NCBI GenBank assembly: GCA_027445725.1
Contig: DAIAVG010000038.1
Coordinates: 1 to 9,779 of the forward strand
DNA length: 9,779 nucleotides
Origin: Acidithiobacillus sp.
GTDB lineage: Bacteria; Pseudomonadota; Gammaproteobacteria; Acidithiobacillales; Acidithiobacillaceae
Reading direction: 5' to 3'
Position numbers and translations under genes: made by a program
The notes under the pieces: generated by a model
Database searches by the model: none
The model's input: only the letters and a program-made list of their open reading frames with translations
Told to the model about the DNA's origin: nothing
Part shown: one piece after another, positions 1 to 7,149 of the stretch
How positions within the stretch are numbered: position 1 is the first letter of the stretch
Layout: each line of letters opens with the position of its first letter

Positions 1-258
1 CCCCTGTGTGAAATGCTGCTTAAGGAGTTGGGAGAGCCCTTGATGAGCTCTACCCTGCAACTTCCGGGTGCCAATGCACCGCTGACGGATCCCGATGAAA
101 TTTGCGACGTGTTGGGGAGTCAGGTGGATATGGTGCTGCTCTCGGGTGTGGGTGGGGCGCTCTGTTCGACGGTGGTGGACCTTTTGCAATGGCCGCCGCG
201 CGTGCTCCGTCAAGGCGCTGGTGACCCGGGACTGCTCGGTCTCAGCGTTGCCGTCTAG
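1..258 (+). CDS. yciO: YciO/Sua5-family (threonylcarbamoyl-AMP synthase-like) protein, C-terminal part
   Basis: The reading frame is open from the first base, so only the last 85 residues of a gene that begins upstream are present. The segment L-G-E-P-L-M-S-S-T-L, followed by a D-P-x-E-I segment, a Q-V-D stretch, S-T-V-V-D-L and a terminal V-L-R-Q-G-x-G-D, is the typical C-terminal half of the YrdC/YciO/Sua5 fold. This fold binds ATP, threonine and bicarbonate in making threonylcarbamoyl-AMP for t6A37 in tRNA. YciO proteins are paralogues of the TsaC enzyme, and their role is less certain than TsaC's. YciO is favoured over TsaC because genes of this type commonly precede an M50 protease, trpS and scpAB, as here. 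One deviation is a V-G-G-A-L-C stretch before S-T-V-V-D, where I expect a G-G-x-x-G-x-x-P/S type loop. The family assignment is good. The exact reaction cannot be judged from this fragment. Confidence 0.8.
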   Translation, partial: PLCEMLLKELGEPLMSSTLQLPGANAPLTDPDEICDVLGSQVDMVLLSGVGGALCSTVVDLLQWPPRVLRQGAGDPGLLGLSVAV

Positions 259-292
259 TCCCGTGCAGTATTAGGCGGGTAGGGCATTACGC

Positions 293-301
293 TGATATAC
301 T
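293..301 (+). promoter_or_regulatory. Candidate extended -10 promoter for the M50 gene, possibly leaderless
   Basis: TGATATACT combines the TGn extension with a TATACT -10 hexamer (296-301). No convincing -35 is seen at 16-18 bp, as expected for an extended -10 promoter. The usual 6-7 base distance puts the transcription start at about 308, which is the A of the M50 gene's ATG. No Shine-Dalgarno is visible before that ATG. Based on sequence only. Confidence 0.35.
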
Positions 302-307
302 CCATCC

Positions 308-967
308 ATGTCTGATGCCACGCAATTTATCCGAACCCTGGCCATTTGGGCCATACCTGTGCTGTTCGCCATTACCGTGCATGAGGTGGCCCATGGCTGG
401 GTCGCCTGGAAACGGGGTGATCCTACCGCCATGCTCATGGGTCGTCTAACGCTGAATCCGATTAAACACATTGATCCTTTTGGGACAATTTTGCTGCCGG
501 GCATACTGCTCCTGTTTCACTCGCCTTTTCTCTTTGGTTACGCCAAACCGGTGCCGGTCAATTTTGGCGGACTGAAAGACCCTAAACGCGATATGGTGCT
601 CGTCGCCATCGCCGGGCCGGCCGCCAATCTGTTGATGGCCTTCTTCTGGACGCTGGTGTTGTGGATGGGCGGGCATCTCCCCGATGCCCTGGCGTATATC
701 GGTGAACCCATGCGGCTGATGGGCGAGGCAGGCATTATGATCAATGTCATCCTGATCATCTTTAATCTGGTCCCCATTCCGCCTCTGGACGGCGGTCGGG
801 TGGCGGTGGGGCTTTTGCCAGCGTCAGCCAGTATTGCCCTGAGCCGAGTTGAACCTTACGGATTCATTATTCTGATTGTACTGCTGTTTACCGGCGTGCT
901 GTGGTCCGTCCTGGGTCCTCTCTTTTTGTGGATATATCACTTTTTTGTGATGATAGGCGGTTTATGA
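308..967 (+). CDS. Site-2 protease family (peptidase M50) integral membrane protein
   Basis: This 219-residue polytopic membrane protein belongs to the M50/site-2 protease family of intramembrane zinc metalloproteases. The zinc-binding H-E-x-x-H is at residues 25-29 (HEVAH) inside the first hydrophobic segment. The third ligand motif N-x-x-P-x-P-P-L-D-G-G-R is at about 153-164, with Asp161 as the expected zinc ligand. A G-P-A-A-N-L motif at 103-108 is also typical. Roughly five to six membrane segments are visible, at about 8-28, 60-75, 97-120, 142-157 and 180-219. There is no PDZ domain, so it is not RseP; it resembles the short S2P group of about 220 residues found beside trpS and scpAB in many proteobacteria. 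Its substrate is unknown. The stop codon overlaps the trpS start by 4 bases (ATGA). The ATG at 308 lacks a visible Shine-Dalgarno and may be leaderless. Confidence 0.9.
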   Translation: MSDATQFIRTLAIWAIPVLFAITVHEVAHGWVAWKRGDPTAMLMGRLTLNPIKHIDPFGTILLPGILLLFHSPFLFGYAKPVPVNFGGLKDPKRDMVLVAIAGPAANLLMAFFWTLVLWMGGHLPDALAYIGEPMRLMGEAGIMINVILIIFNLVPIPPLDGGRVAVGLLPASASIALSRVEPYGFIILIVLLFTGVLWSVLGPLFLWIYHFFVMIGGL

Positions 968-2178
968 TGACCGAGATCATCGTTTCCGGCATGCGACCGA
1001 CGGGTCATTTGCATCTGGGGCATTATCACGGCGTACTCAAAAACTGGCTGCGTTTGCAGGATGAGGCGGAGTGTTATTTCTTTGTTGCCGACTGGCATGC
1101 GCTGACCACCCATTATGAAACGACACAGGGGATCAGTGAGGCGGTTTGGTATCTGCTCATTGAGTGGCTGGCGGTGGGGGTAGACCCGGACAAGTCCGTG
1201 CTCTTTATCCAATCCCATGTGCCACAGCATGCCGAACTGGCACTGCTGCTGGGGATGCTGACGCCGCTGTCCTGGCTGGAGCGCGTGCCGACCTTCAAGG
1301 ATCAGCAGGAAAAATTGCGGGAGCGTGATCTCGCCACCTTCGGTTTTCTGGGTTACCCGCTGCTGATGACGGCGGATATTCTGCTTTATGATGCCCACAA
1401 GGTACCGGTGGGGGCAGACCAGGTCGCGCATCTGGAGATCAGCCGAGAGCTGGCACGGCGTTTCAACAGTTTCTACGGGCGCGATGCCGATGCGGTGGCG
1501 CAGGTAGAAAGGGGCATGCAGGCCATGGGCAAGCGCGCGGCGAAGACTTTTGCCTCCTTACAGCGGCGTTTTCAGCAAAACGGTGACGGTCTGGCGGTGA
1601 CCGAAGCGGCGGTGTTCCTGGGGCAGCAGGCGGGGCTCAGTGCGGGGATGTGCGAGCAACTCCTGGCCCACCTGGAGGGCAAGGGTCGGGAAATTCTCCG
1701 CGAGCCTCAGGCGTTGCTGACGGCGGCCTCAAAAATGCCGGGGCTCGACGGGCAGAAGATGAGCAAGTCCTACGGGAATACTATCTCCTTGCGTGAAGCG
1801 CCGGAAGTGGTGCAGAAGAAAATCCGTACCATGCCCACCGACCCAGCCCGGGTGGCACGCACGGACCCTGGTACGCCCGAAAAGTGCCCGGTCTGGGCCC
1901 TGCATCAGGTTTATTCCGGCCCAGAGACGCAGGCATGGGTCCGCAGCGGCTGTACAACGGCAGGTATCGGCTGTCTGGATTGTAAACAACCGGTAATTGA
2001 AGCGGTGCTCGCTGAGCAGGCGCCGATCCGTGAGCGGGCGGAGTACTGGGCGGCCCGGCCGAAGCAACTACAGGAAATTGCCCATGCGGGCGCCCAGCGT
2101 GCCCGCCAACGCGCCGAGCAGACGCTGGAGCGGGTGCGCGCAGCCATGGGTCTGGCGCATGAGCAGCGCCATCTCTGA
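964..2178 (+). CDS. trpS: Tryptophanyl-tRNA synthetase, long form with four-cysteine signature
   Basis: This class I synthetase (404 residues) charges tRNA-Trp with tryptophan using ATP in the cytoplasm. The HIGH-type motif is H-L-G-H at residues 17-20 and the KMSKS loop is at 265-269, preceded by P-G-L-D-G-Q. An insert of about 75 residues (about 176-250) lies between the nucleotide-binding fold and KMSKS; it is typical of the roughly 400-residue beta/gammaproteobacterial form, against about 330 for the E. coli form. Cysteines 308, 330, 337 and 340 (C-x21-C-x6-C-x2-C) closely resemble the [4Fe-4S] site of Thermotoga maritima TrpRS near the anticodon-binding region. The start at ATG 964 was chosen because it gives the ATGA overlap with the M50 gene and has AGGCGG at 955-960. 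The ATG at 967 is an equally possible start one codon later. The in-frame ATG at 901 would lie well inside the M50 gene. Confidence 0.96.
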   Translation: MMTEIIVSGMRPTGHLHLGHYHGVLKNWLRLQDEAECYFFVADWHALTTHYETTQGISEAVWYLLIEWLAVGVDPDKSVLFIQSHVPQHAELALLLGMLTPLSWLERVPTFKDQQEKLRERDLATFGFLGYPLLMTADILLYDAHKVPVGADQVAHLEISRELARRFNSFYGRDADAVAQVERGMQAMGKRAAKTFASLQRRFQQNGDGLAVTEAAVFLGQQAGLSAGMCEQLLAHLEGKGREILREPQALLTAASKMPGLDGQKMSKSYGNTISLREAPEVVQKKIRTMPTDPARVARTDPGTPEKCPVWALHQVYSGPETQAWVRSGCTTAGIGCLDCKQPVIEAVLAEQAPIRERAEYWAARPKQLQEIAHAGAQRARQRAEQTLERVRAAMGLAHEQRHL

Positions 2179-2983
2179 ATCCCGTCTATCGGCGGCGCCC
2201 ATGCAGATTCATGGGCAGCCGCTGGAAGGCCTGCCCGACGGCCTCTTTATTCCGCCGGATGCCTTGGAACTGTTGCTGGAAAGCTTTTCCGGTCCGCTGG
2301 AATTGCTGCTCTGGCTGATCCGCCGTAACCGCATGGATATCCGCGATATTCCGGTGGCCGAAGTGACCCGGCAGTATTTGCACTACTTGCACGAAGCGCG
2401 CCGCCGCAATCTGGAACTGGCGGCGGAATATCTGCTGATGGCGGCCTGGCTGGCGGAGATCAAGGCACGCATGTTGCTGCCCGTGCCGCCCGCAGCGGAG
2501 GATGAAGACTTCGATCCCCGTCTGGAACTGGCGCGCCGCCTGGAGGCTCTGGCTACGGTGCAGAGTCAAGCGGAGGCGCTCCACACTTTGCCTCAGGCTG
2601 GACGGGATTTCTGGACGATTTACCCCGCGCCACGTCCTGATCTGCCTTTGGCACCACCGCTGGTAACCCTCATGGATATCGTAAACGCCTGGCAGGCGTT
2701 GCTTCTGCGCCCCGCGCGCAAGCCACCTCCCGCCCATACCCTGACGAATCCGCACATGGGATTACGGCAGCGGATGGTGGAGCTACTACTGTATTGCCGC
2801 CGAGAGCCGCGCCCCTGGTTTCTTAACGAACTCTTGCCGCCCATGGCAGATCGCCTGGCTCTGGCAGTGTCACTATTAGCCATATTGGAATTACTCCGGC
2901 AAGAGGCACTGGCTTTGATCGAAGACGAAGAGGGGGTCTGGCAGGTCGCGGTGGCTGGTGTCGATGGGCCTGGTGGTATCTGA
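2159..2983 (+). CDS. scpA: Segregation and condensation protein A (ScpA kleisin)
   Basis: ScpA is the kleisin subunit that bridges SMC ATPase heads and binds an ScpB dimer, acting in chromosome compaction and segregation. The 274-residue product has the diagnostic N-terminal helix F-S-G-P-L-E-L-L-L-W-L-I at 43-54, followed by the D-I-x-D-I-P-V-A-E-V-T segment. The second helix at about 88-108 (A-A-E-Y-L-L-M-A-A-W-L-A-E-I-K-A-R-M-L-L-P) forms the SMC-neck contact in this family. An acidic linker (112-118) follows. The C-terminal winged-helix region, at about 200-265, ends in E-L-L-R-Q-E and a short acidic stretch. The ATG at 2159 overlaps trpS by 20 bases. The ATG at 2201 (residue 15) is also possible because neither start has a strong Shine-Dalgarno. 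The stop overlaps the scpB ATG by one base (TGATG), indicating coupled translation with its partner. Confidence 0.93.
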   Translation: MSSAISESRLSAAPMQIHGQPLEGLPDGLFIPPDALELLLESFSGPLELLLWLIRRNRMDIRDIPVAEVTRQYLHYLHEARRRNLELAAEYLLMAAWLAEIKARMLLPVPPAAEDEDFDPRLELARRLEALATVQSQAEALHTLPQAGRDFWTIYPAPRPDLPLAPPLVTLMDIVNAWQALLLRPARKPPPAHTLTNPHMGLRQRMVELLLYCRREPRPWFLNELLPPMADRLALAVSLLAILELLRQEALALIEDEEGVWQVAVAGVDGPGGI

Positions 2984-3495
2984 TGCGTGAAGCGCTCCTG
3001 GCCTTGTTTCTGTCCAGCGCTGAACCGCTCTCCCGCGAGCACCTGGCGGCCCTCCTCGACGACGATCCCGACTGCGCAGGATGGGAGGCGGCGCTGGAGA
3101 CGCTGTTAGCCGTTGGCGAAGGACCTCTGCAACTGGTCTCTGTCGCCGGTGGCTATCGTTTGCAGATTCATCCGCGTCACAATGCCCTTCTGGTGCGCCT
3201 TCACGTGGAAGCACCACGACCTTTATCCAAGGCAACGCTGGAGACCTTGGCCGTGATTGCCTATCAGCAGCCGATAACCCGTCCGGAAATCGAGCACTGG
3301 CGGGGGGTTGCAGTGAGTGCGCAGATCATGCAGCAGCTTCAGGAGCGAGGCTGGATAATGGTCGCCGGGCACCGGGATACTCCGGGACGACCTGCACTTT
3401 GGGTGACAACACCGGATTTCCTGGCGCATTTTTCGCTGCCTTCGTTGGAAGCATTGCCAAAGGTCATGGCGGCGGAGAGACTTGATGAAATATGA
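2983..3495 (+). CDS. scpB: Segregation and condensation protein B (ScpB)
   Basis: ScpB is a dimeric tandem winged-helix protein that clamps the ScpA kleisin and forms the SMC-ScpAB complex. The 170-residue product has an N-terminal winged helix (about 1-75, including G-G-Y-R-L at 57-60) and a second one containing the family hallmark L-E-T-L-A-V-I-A-Y-Q-Q-P-I-T-R-P-E-I-E at 86-104. It continues with R-G-V and R-G-W, then G-R-P-A-L-W-V-T-T at about 135-143 and a short D-F-L-x-H-F segment. It is slightly shorter than many homologues because the disordered C-terminal tail is brief. It starts on the last base of the scpA stop. In many proteobacteria rluB follows directly; here rluB lies about 1.6 kb downstream with sqr between. 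Confidence 0.94.
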   Translation: MREALLALFLSSAEPLSREHLAALLDDDPDCAGWEAALETLLAVGEGPLQLVSVAGGYRLQIHPRHNALLVRLHVEAPRPLSKATLETLAVIAYQQPITRPEIEHWRGVAVSAQIMQQLQERGWIMVAGHRDTPGRPALWVTTPDFLAHFSLPSLEALPKVMAAERLDEI

Positions 3496-3553
3496 AAAGC
3501 GTAACAGAACGAAACATGATAAAAAAGATGATGGGAAAGTTATATCAATCTGG

Positions 3554-3580
3554 TTGGACGAATTTTGGGTGTACTATAAT
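3554..3580 (+). promoter_or_regulatory. Putative sqr promoter (TATAAT box; weak -35)
   Basis: A consensus TATAAT lies at 3575-3580, about 95 bases before the sqr start, in a stretch much richer in A and T than the flanking genes. TTGGAC at 3554-3559 is a possible -35 but is only 15 bp away. TGGTTG at 3551-3556 with an 18-bp spacer is the alternative. A-tracts upstream (3521-3539) could act as an UP element. The predicted start is about 3587. No sigma-54 -24/-12 pair was seen here. Confidence 0.5.
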
Positions 3581-3588
3581 ATCCAAAA
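3563..3588. promoter_or_regulatory. Inverted repeat TTTTGG-N14-CCAAAA spanning the sqr -10 box, candidate operator
   Basis: The two 6-bp arms, at 3563-3568 and 3583-3588, are exact reverse complements. The TATAAT box lies between them. Half-site centres are 20 bp apart, close to two helical turns, which suits a dimeric regulator binding one face of the DNA. The position over the -10 and start site would fit repression. No regulator gene is in the window, and no known operator is claimed. Confidence 0.35.
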
Positions 3589-3608
3589 CAGAGTTTGAAA
3601 TTGGGCTC

Positions 3609-3638
3609 GGTAAGCGGAGAAGGGTGTTGTGGCTTACC
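3609..3638 (+). promoter_or_regulatory. Stem-loop in the sqr 5' leader
   Basis: GGTAAGC (3609-3615) and GCTTACC (3632-3638) form a perfect 7-bp stem around a 16-base purine-rich loop that contains GGAG and AAGGG. It lies entirely within the predicted untranslated leader, 26 bases before the real Shine-Dalgarno. No T-tract follows, so it is not a simple terminator. It could stabilise the mRNA or act in regulation. Confidence 0.4.
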
Positions 3639-3648
3639 TTGAATCTGA

Positions 3649-4980
<1,332 letters not shown>

Positions 4981-5003
4981 TCATCGCATTGGTCAGCGAA
5001 AAT

Positions 5004-5034
5004 TGCCCCGCCTTTGTGCGGGGTATGTTTTTTT
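5004..5034 (+). terminator. Rho-independent terminator after sqr
   Basis: CCCCGC (5006-5011) pairs with GCGGGG (5018-5023), extended by a G-T and a T-A pair, around a 6-base loop. Seven T residues follow at 5028-5034. It lies 23 bases after the sqr stop and separates sqr from rluB. Confidence 0.92.
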
Positions 5035-5058
5035 GTAGGTGCGGGAGCGCGGACGGGA

Positions 5059-5064
5059 TATGAT
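5059..5064 (+). promoter_or_regulatory. Possible -10 box for rluB
   Basis: TATGAT lies 43 bases before the rluB start and just downstream of the sqr terminator, where a new promoter would be needed. No recognisable -35 is found at 16-18 bp, so this is a weak call. Confidence 0.25.
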
Positions 5065-5106
5065 CCGGGGAGTATTTGCCGCAGCTTGTGTAGGTTTTGG
5101 AGAAAC

Positions 5107-5982
5107 ATGGACGAAAAATTGCAGAAGGTACTCGCTCGTTTTGGCCTGGGGTCCCGCCGCCTGATGGAGGAGTGGATCGCGGCAGGGCGCGTGGTGGTGA
5201 ATGGCCAGCCCGCCAAACTGGGGGATCGGGTGACGGCACAGGACAAAATTACCGTTGACGGGGAGGCATTGCGGATTCCCTCCTGGGTGCGTCCGCGTCT
5301 GCGCGTGCTGCGCTATCACAAGCCGGCGGGGGAGCTCACTACCCGTAGTGACCCCGAGGGCCGGCCCACGGTTTTTGATCGCTTGCCGCGGTTGCGCGGT
5401 AGCCGCTGGATTGCGGTCGGGCGTCTCGACTACAACACCGAGGGCTTGTTACTGCTGACGAATGACGGCGATCTCGCCAACGCACTGATGCATCCGCGCG
5501 CGGGCATCGAACGGGAATATGCCGTCCGGGTGATGGGGGTGGTGAGTCCGGAGCAGCAGACCAGCCTGTTGCAGGGTGTGGCGCTGGAAGACGGTGAGGC
5601 ACGTTTTACGACCGTGCAGGAAGCCGGTGGTGAGGGCCTCAATCACTGGTATCACGTCACTCTGGCCGAGGGGCGTAATCGCGAAGTGCGACGACTCTTC
5701 GAGGCCGTCGGCCTGACCGTGAGTCGCCTGATCCGGGTGCGCTACGGGGTGGTGGAAATGCCGCGTTTGCTCAAGACCGGTTACTTTGACGAATTGCCCG
5801 ACGAAGAGCGCGAAGCTTTGCTCGCCAGCGTGCAGTGGGTCAATCCTGCTACGCCATCTCCTGACAAAGCGGGACGAGGGACAGATGTGTCCGAACCGCG
5901 AAAAAATAACGGTCGGCGAGAAACCCGACAGGGGGCATCGCGTGGCCGAACGGGGCAGGGACGTCGGGTGGTCCGGGATTAG
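5107..5982 (+). CDS. rluB: 23S rRNA pseudouridine synthase, RluB type
   Basis: RsuA/RluB/RluE/RluF-family enzyme; RluB converts U2605 of 23S rRNA (E. coli numbering) to pseudouridine during ribosome assembly. The 291-residue product has an N-terminal S4 RNA-binding domain (about 3-50, with L-x-x-V-L-A-R-F-G and V-x-V-N-G). The catalytic motif is G-R-L-D-Y-N-T-E-G-L-L-L-L-T-N-D-G at 105-121, with Asp108 the nucleophile. Further family motifs are R-E-Y-A-V-R-V and E-G-R-N-R-E-V-R-R-L-F-E. The tail after about residue 250 is low-complexity and rich in Arg, Gly and Lys, common in RluB and probably rRNA-binding. RluB is preferred over RsuA because of length, the tail and the link to scpB. The ATG at 5107 has GGAG at 5099-5102. 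The upstream in-frame ATG at 5014 lies inside the sqr terminator and would add residues before the S4 domain. Confidence 0.93.
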   Translation: MDEKLQKVLARFGLGSRRLMEEWIAAGRVVVNGQPAKLGDRVTAQDKITVDGEALRIPSWVRPRLRVLRYHKPAGELTTRSDPEGRPTVFDRLPRLRGSRWIAVGRLDYNTEGLLLLTNDGDLANALMHPRAGIEREYAVRVMGVVSPEQQTSLLQGVALEDGEARFTTVQEAGGEGLNHWYHVTLAEGRNREVRRLFEAVGLTVSRLIRVRYGVVEMPRLLKTGYFDELPDEEREALLASVQWVNPATPSPDKAGRGTDVSEPRKNNGRRETRQGASRGRTGQGRRVVRD

Positions 5983-5991
5983 AGCCTGTCG

Positions 5992-6690
5992 ATGCCGGAG
6001 GAAAATGGCTGGTTAGCCGTATTCAGGACGCTGCAAGAGGCCTTCGGCCCGCAGGAGTGGTGGCCCGCGCAGTCGCCCTTTGAGGTCATGGTGGGCGCGA
6101 TCCTGACCCAGAATACCGCTTGGCGCAATGTCGAAAAGGCGATTGCCAATCTGCGGGCGGCGGATGCGCTGAGCGTGGCGGCCATCCTCACACTGCCCGA
6201 AGGTGACCTGGCTGAACTGCTCCGGCCATCCGGATTTTATCGGATAAAGACTAGACGCCTGCTGGCCTTGTGCCGGTTTCTGGAGGCGCAGGGTGTGGGC
6301 GCGGTGCCGGAACATCTCGCCCGGCAGGCGACCGTTCCGGCGCTACGGCAAGACTTGCTGGCAGTCCACGGTGTTGGTGAGGAAACCGCAGATTCCATTC
6401 TGCTCTATGCCCTGGGCCTGCCGGTTATGGTGGTGGACACTTACACCCGCCGGATTGGTGGTCGCGTGGGTCTGTTAGGCGATCATCTGTCCTATACCGA
6501 GGTGCAGGCTGCCATCGAGGCGGAACTGGAGCCGGGCGACGCAGCGGTACGAAATGCGCTGCATGCCCTGCTGGTCTCTTTGGGCAAGGACTACTGTCGG
6601 CCTCGTCCGCGCTGTGATACCTGTCCGCTCAATACGCGTTGCGCTTATGCGGCAGGGCGATGCCGCCCTCGCCAACCAGAACAGCCATAG
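5992..6690 (+). CDS. Endonuclease III-like HhH-GPD DNA glycosylase with iron-sulfur loop (MagIII/COG2231-like)
   Basis: Base-excision repair glycosylase of the HhH-GPD superfamily, 232 residues. Visible motifs are L-T-Q-N-T-A-W-R-N-V-E-K-A (38-50), the helix-hairpin-helix G-V-G-E-E-T-A-D (127-134) and the catalytic Asp at 149 in V-V-D-T-Y-T-R-R. A four-cysteine cluster (Cys202, 208, 211, 217; C-x5-C-x2-C-x5-C) probably binds [4Fe-4S]. The position of the E. coli Nth catalytic Lys120 (G-V-G-R-K-T-A) is Glu131 here, so AP-lyase activity like that of Nth is not expected. That and the Q-N-T-x-W-R-N-V-E-K-A motif point to the 3-methyladenine-type MagIII/COG2231 branch; the actual damaged base is unknown. 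It starts 9 bases after rluB and is probably co-transcribed. The ATG at 5992 lacks a clear Shine-Dalgarno. The nearby ATG at 6005 is out of frame and stops at once. Confidence 0.85.
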   Translation: MPEENGWLAVFRTLQEAFGPQEWWPAQSPFEVMVGAILTQNTAWRNVEKAIANLRAADALSVAAILTLPEGDLAELLRPSGFYRIKTRRLLALCRFLEAQGVGAVPEHLARQATVPALRQDLLAVHGVGEETADSILLYALGLPVMVVDTYTRRIGGRVGLLGDHLSYTEVQAAIEAELEPGDAAVRNALHALLVSLGKDYCRPRPRCDTCPLNTRCAYAAGRCRPRQPEQP

Positions 6691-6704
6691 CATTCATCTG
6701 GCTG
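6682..6704. terminator. Weak hairpin at the junction of two convergent genes
   Basis: CAGCCA (6682-6687) and TGGCTG (6699-6704) are exact reverse complements around an 11-base loop, spanning the 17-bp gap between the glycosylase and glsB-like stops. There is no adjoining T-tract on either strand, apart from a TTTT 12 bases downstream on the + strand, so a terminator role is doubtful. Confidence 0.25.
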
Positions 6705-6707
6705 AGT

Positions 6708-6968
6708 TCATATCCTTTTGACGAGCTTGATGATGCTCAGCAGGATGACCGCGCCGATGAAAGCCACAATGATGGCGCTGATAATACCCGCCCCGAAAAG
6801 ACCGGCCAGGCCGAAGAAGATGAGTACGAAGCCACCGATGAACGCGCCGATGATACCAACGATGATATCTCCGATGATCCCAAAGCCGCGTCCCTTGATC
6901 AGTAGTCCCGCCAGCCAGCCCGCAATGCCGCCAATGATGAGGAAGGTGATGATGCTCAGGAGAGTCAT
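6708..6968 (-). CDS. GlsB/YeaQ/YmgE-family small membrane protein (Transgly_assoc)
   Basis: This 86-residue, very hydrophobic protein matches the GlsB/YeaQ/YmgE (transglycosylase-associated, PF04226) family of inner-membrane proteins. The family signature is visible as G-W-L-A-G (17-21), K-G-R-G-F-G (25-30) and G-D-I-I-V-G-I-I-G-A-F-I-G-G (33-46). Three membrane segments are apparent, at about 3-23, 32-54 and 57-80, with a basic C-terminal K-L-V-K-R. Members are linked to general stress responses in several bacteria, but no biochemical activity is established. An AGGA lies about 12 bases upstream of the start codon (which reads ATG on the - strand at 6968-6966). The gene converges on the glycosylase gene with a 17-bp gap and diverges from the hydrolase gene. 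A + strand frame over the same bases (6639-6905) is a shadow. Confidence 0.88.
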   Translation of the reverse strand: MTLLSIITFLIIGGIAGWLAGLLIKGRGFGIIGDIIVGIIGAFIGGFVLIFFGLAGLFGAGIISAIIVAFIGAVILLSIIKLVKRI

Positions 6969-7149
6969 GGTGGAGGGTCCTGTGATGGGTTTGAATATTC
7001 ACCTTAGCAAAGTATGGCGGTGATCTCTACTTCGGCAGGCGATCCGGCATAAACGGCATACTTCACATTTGGATAATACCCAGGTTCCGCGCGCAACTGC
7101 CGTGACAGGTTCTATAATGAACGAAGGGTAGATCAACGGGAGGTAAGGC
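6969..7149. other. Divergent intergenic region with short palindrome and direct repeat
   Basis: This 181-bp region must hold promoters for both the glsB-like gene (-) and the hydrolase (+). It contains a perfect 10-bp palindrome TGAATATTCA (6992-7001), close to the glsB-like start, and two copies of CGGCATA (7045-7051, 7054-7060) whose starts are 9 bp apart. TATAAT at 7113-7118 is a possible -10 for the hydrolase, without a good -35. No convincing - strand promoter was identified. Confidence 0.4.
7113..7118 (+). promoter_or_regulatory. Putative -10 box of the hydrolase gene
   Basis: A consensus TATAAT lies 31 bases before the hydrolase start, giving a predicted leader of about 25 bases that includes the strong GGGAGGT ribosome binding site (7138-7144). 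The -35 region is GC-rich and unlike TTGACA, so an activator may be needed. Confidence 0.4.

Noticed and set aside
901..963. Upstream in-frame start for trpS
   Set aside because: It would overlap the M50 gene by 67 bases and add 21 residues before the conserved N-terminus; the ATGA overlap at 964 is the better start.
1997..2158. Upstream in-frame start for scpA
   Set aside because: The extra 54 codons overlap trpS in another frame and translate to an arginine- and proline-rich stretch unlike ScpA.
5014..5106. Upstream in-frame start for rluB
   Set aside because: It begins within the sqr terminator hairpin, and the added residues precede the S4 domain without any family resemblance.
6639..6905. 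Acidic 88-codon open frame on the + strand
   Set aside because: It is the complement of the glsB-like gene; its Asp/Glu-rich composition is what the reverse strand of a hydrophobic coding sequence gives.
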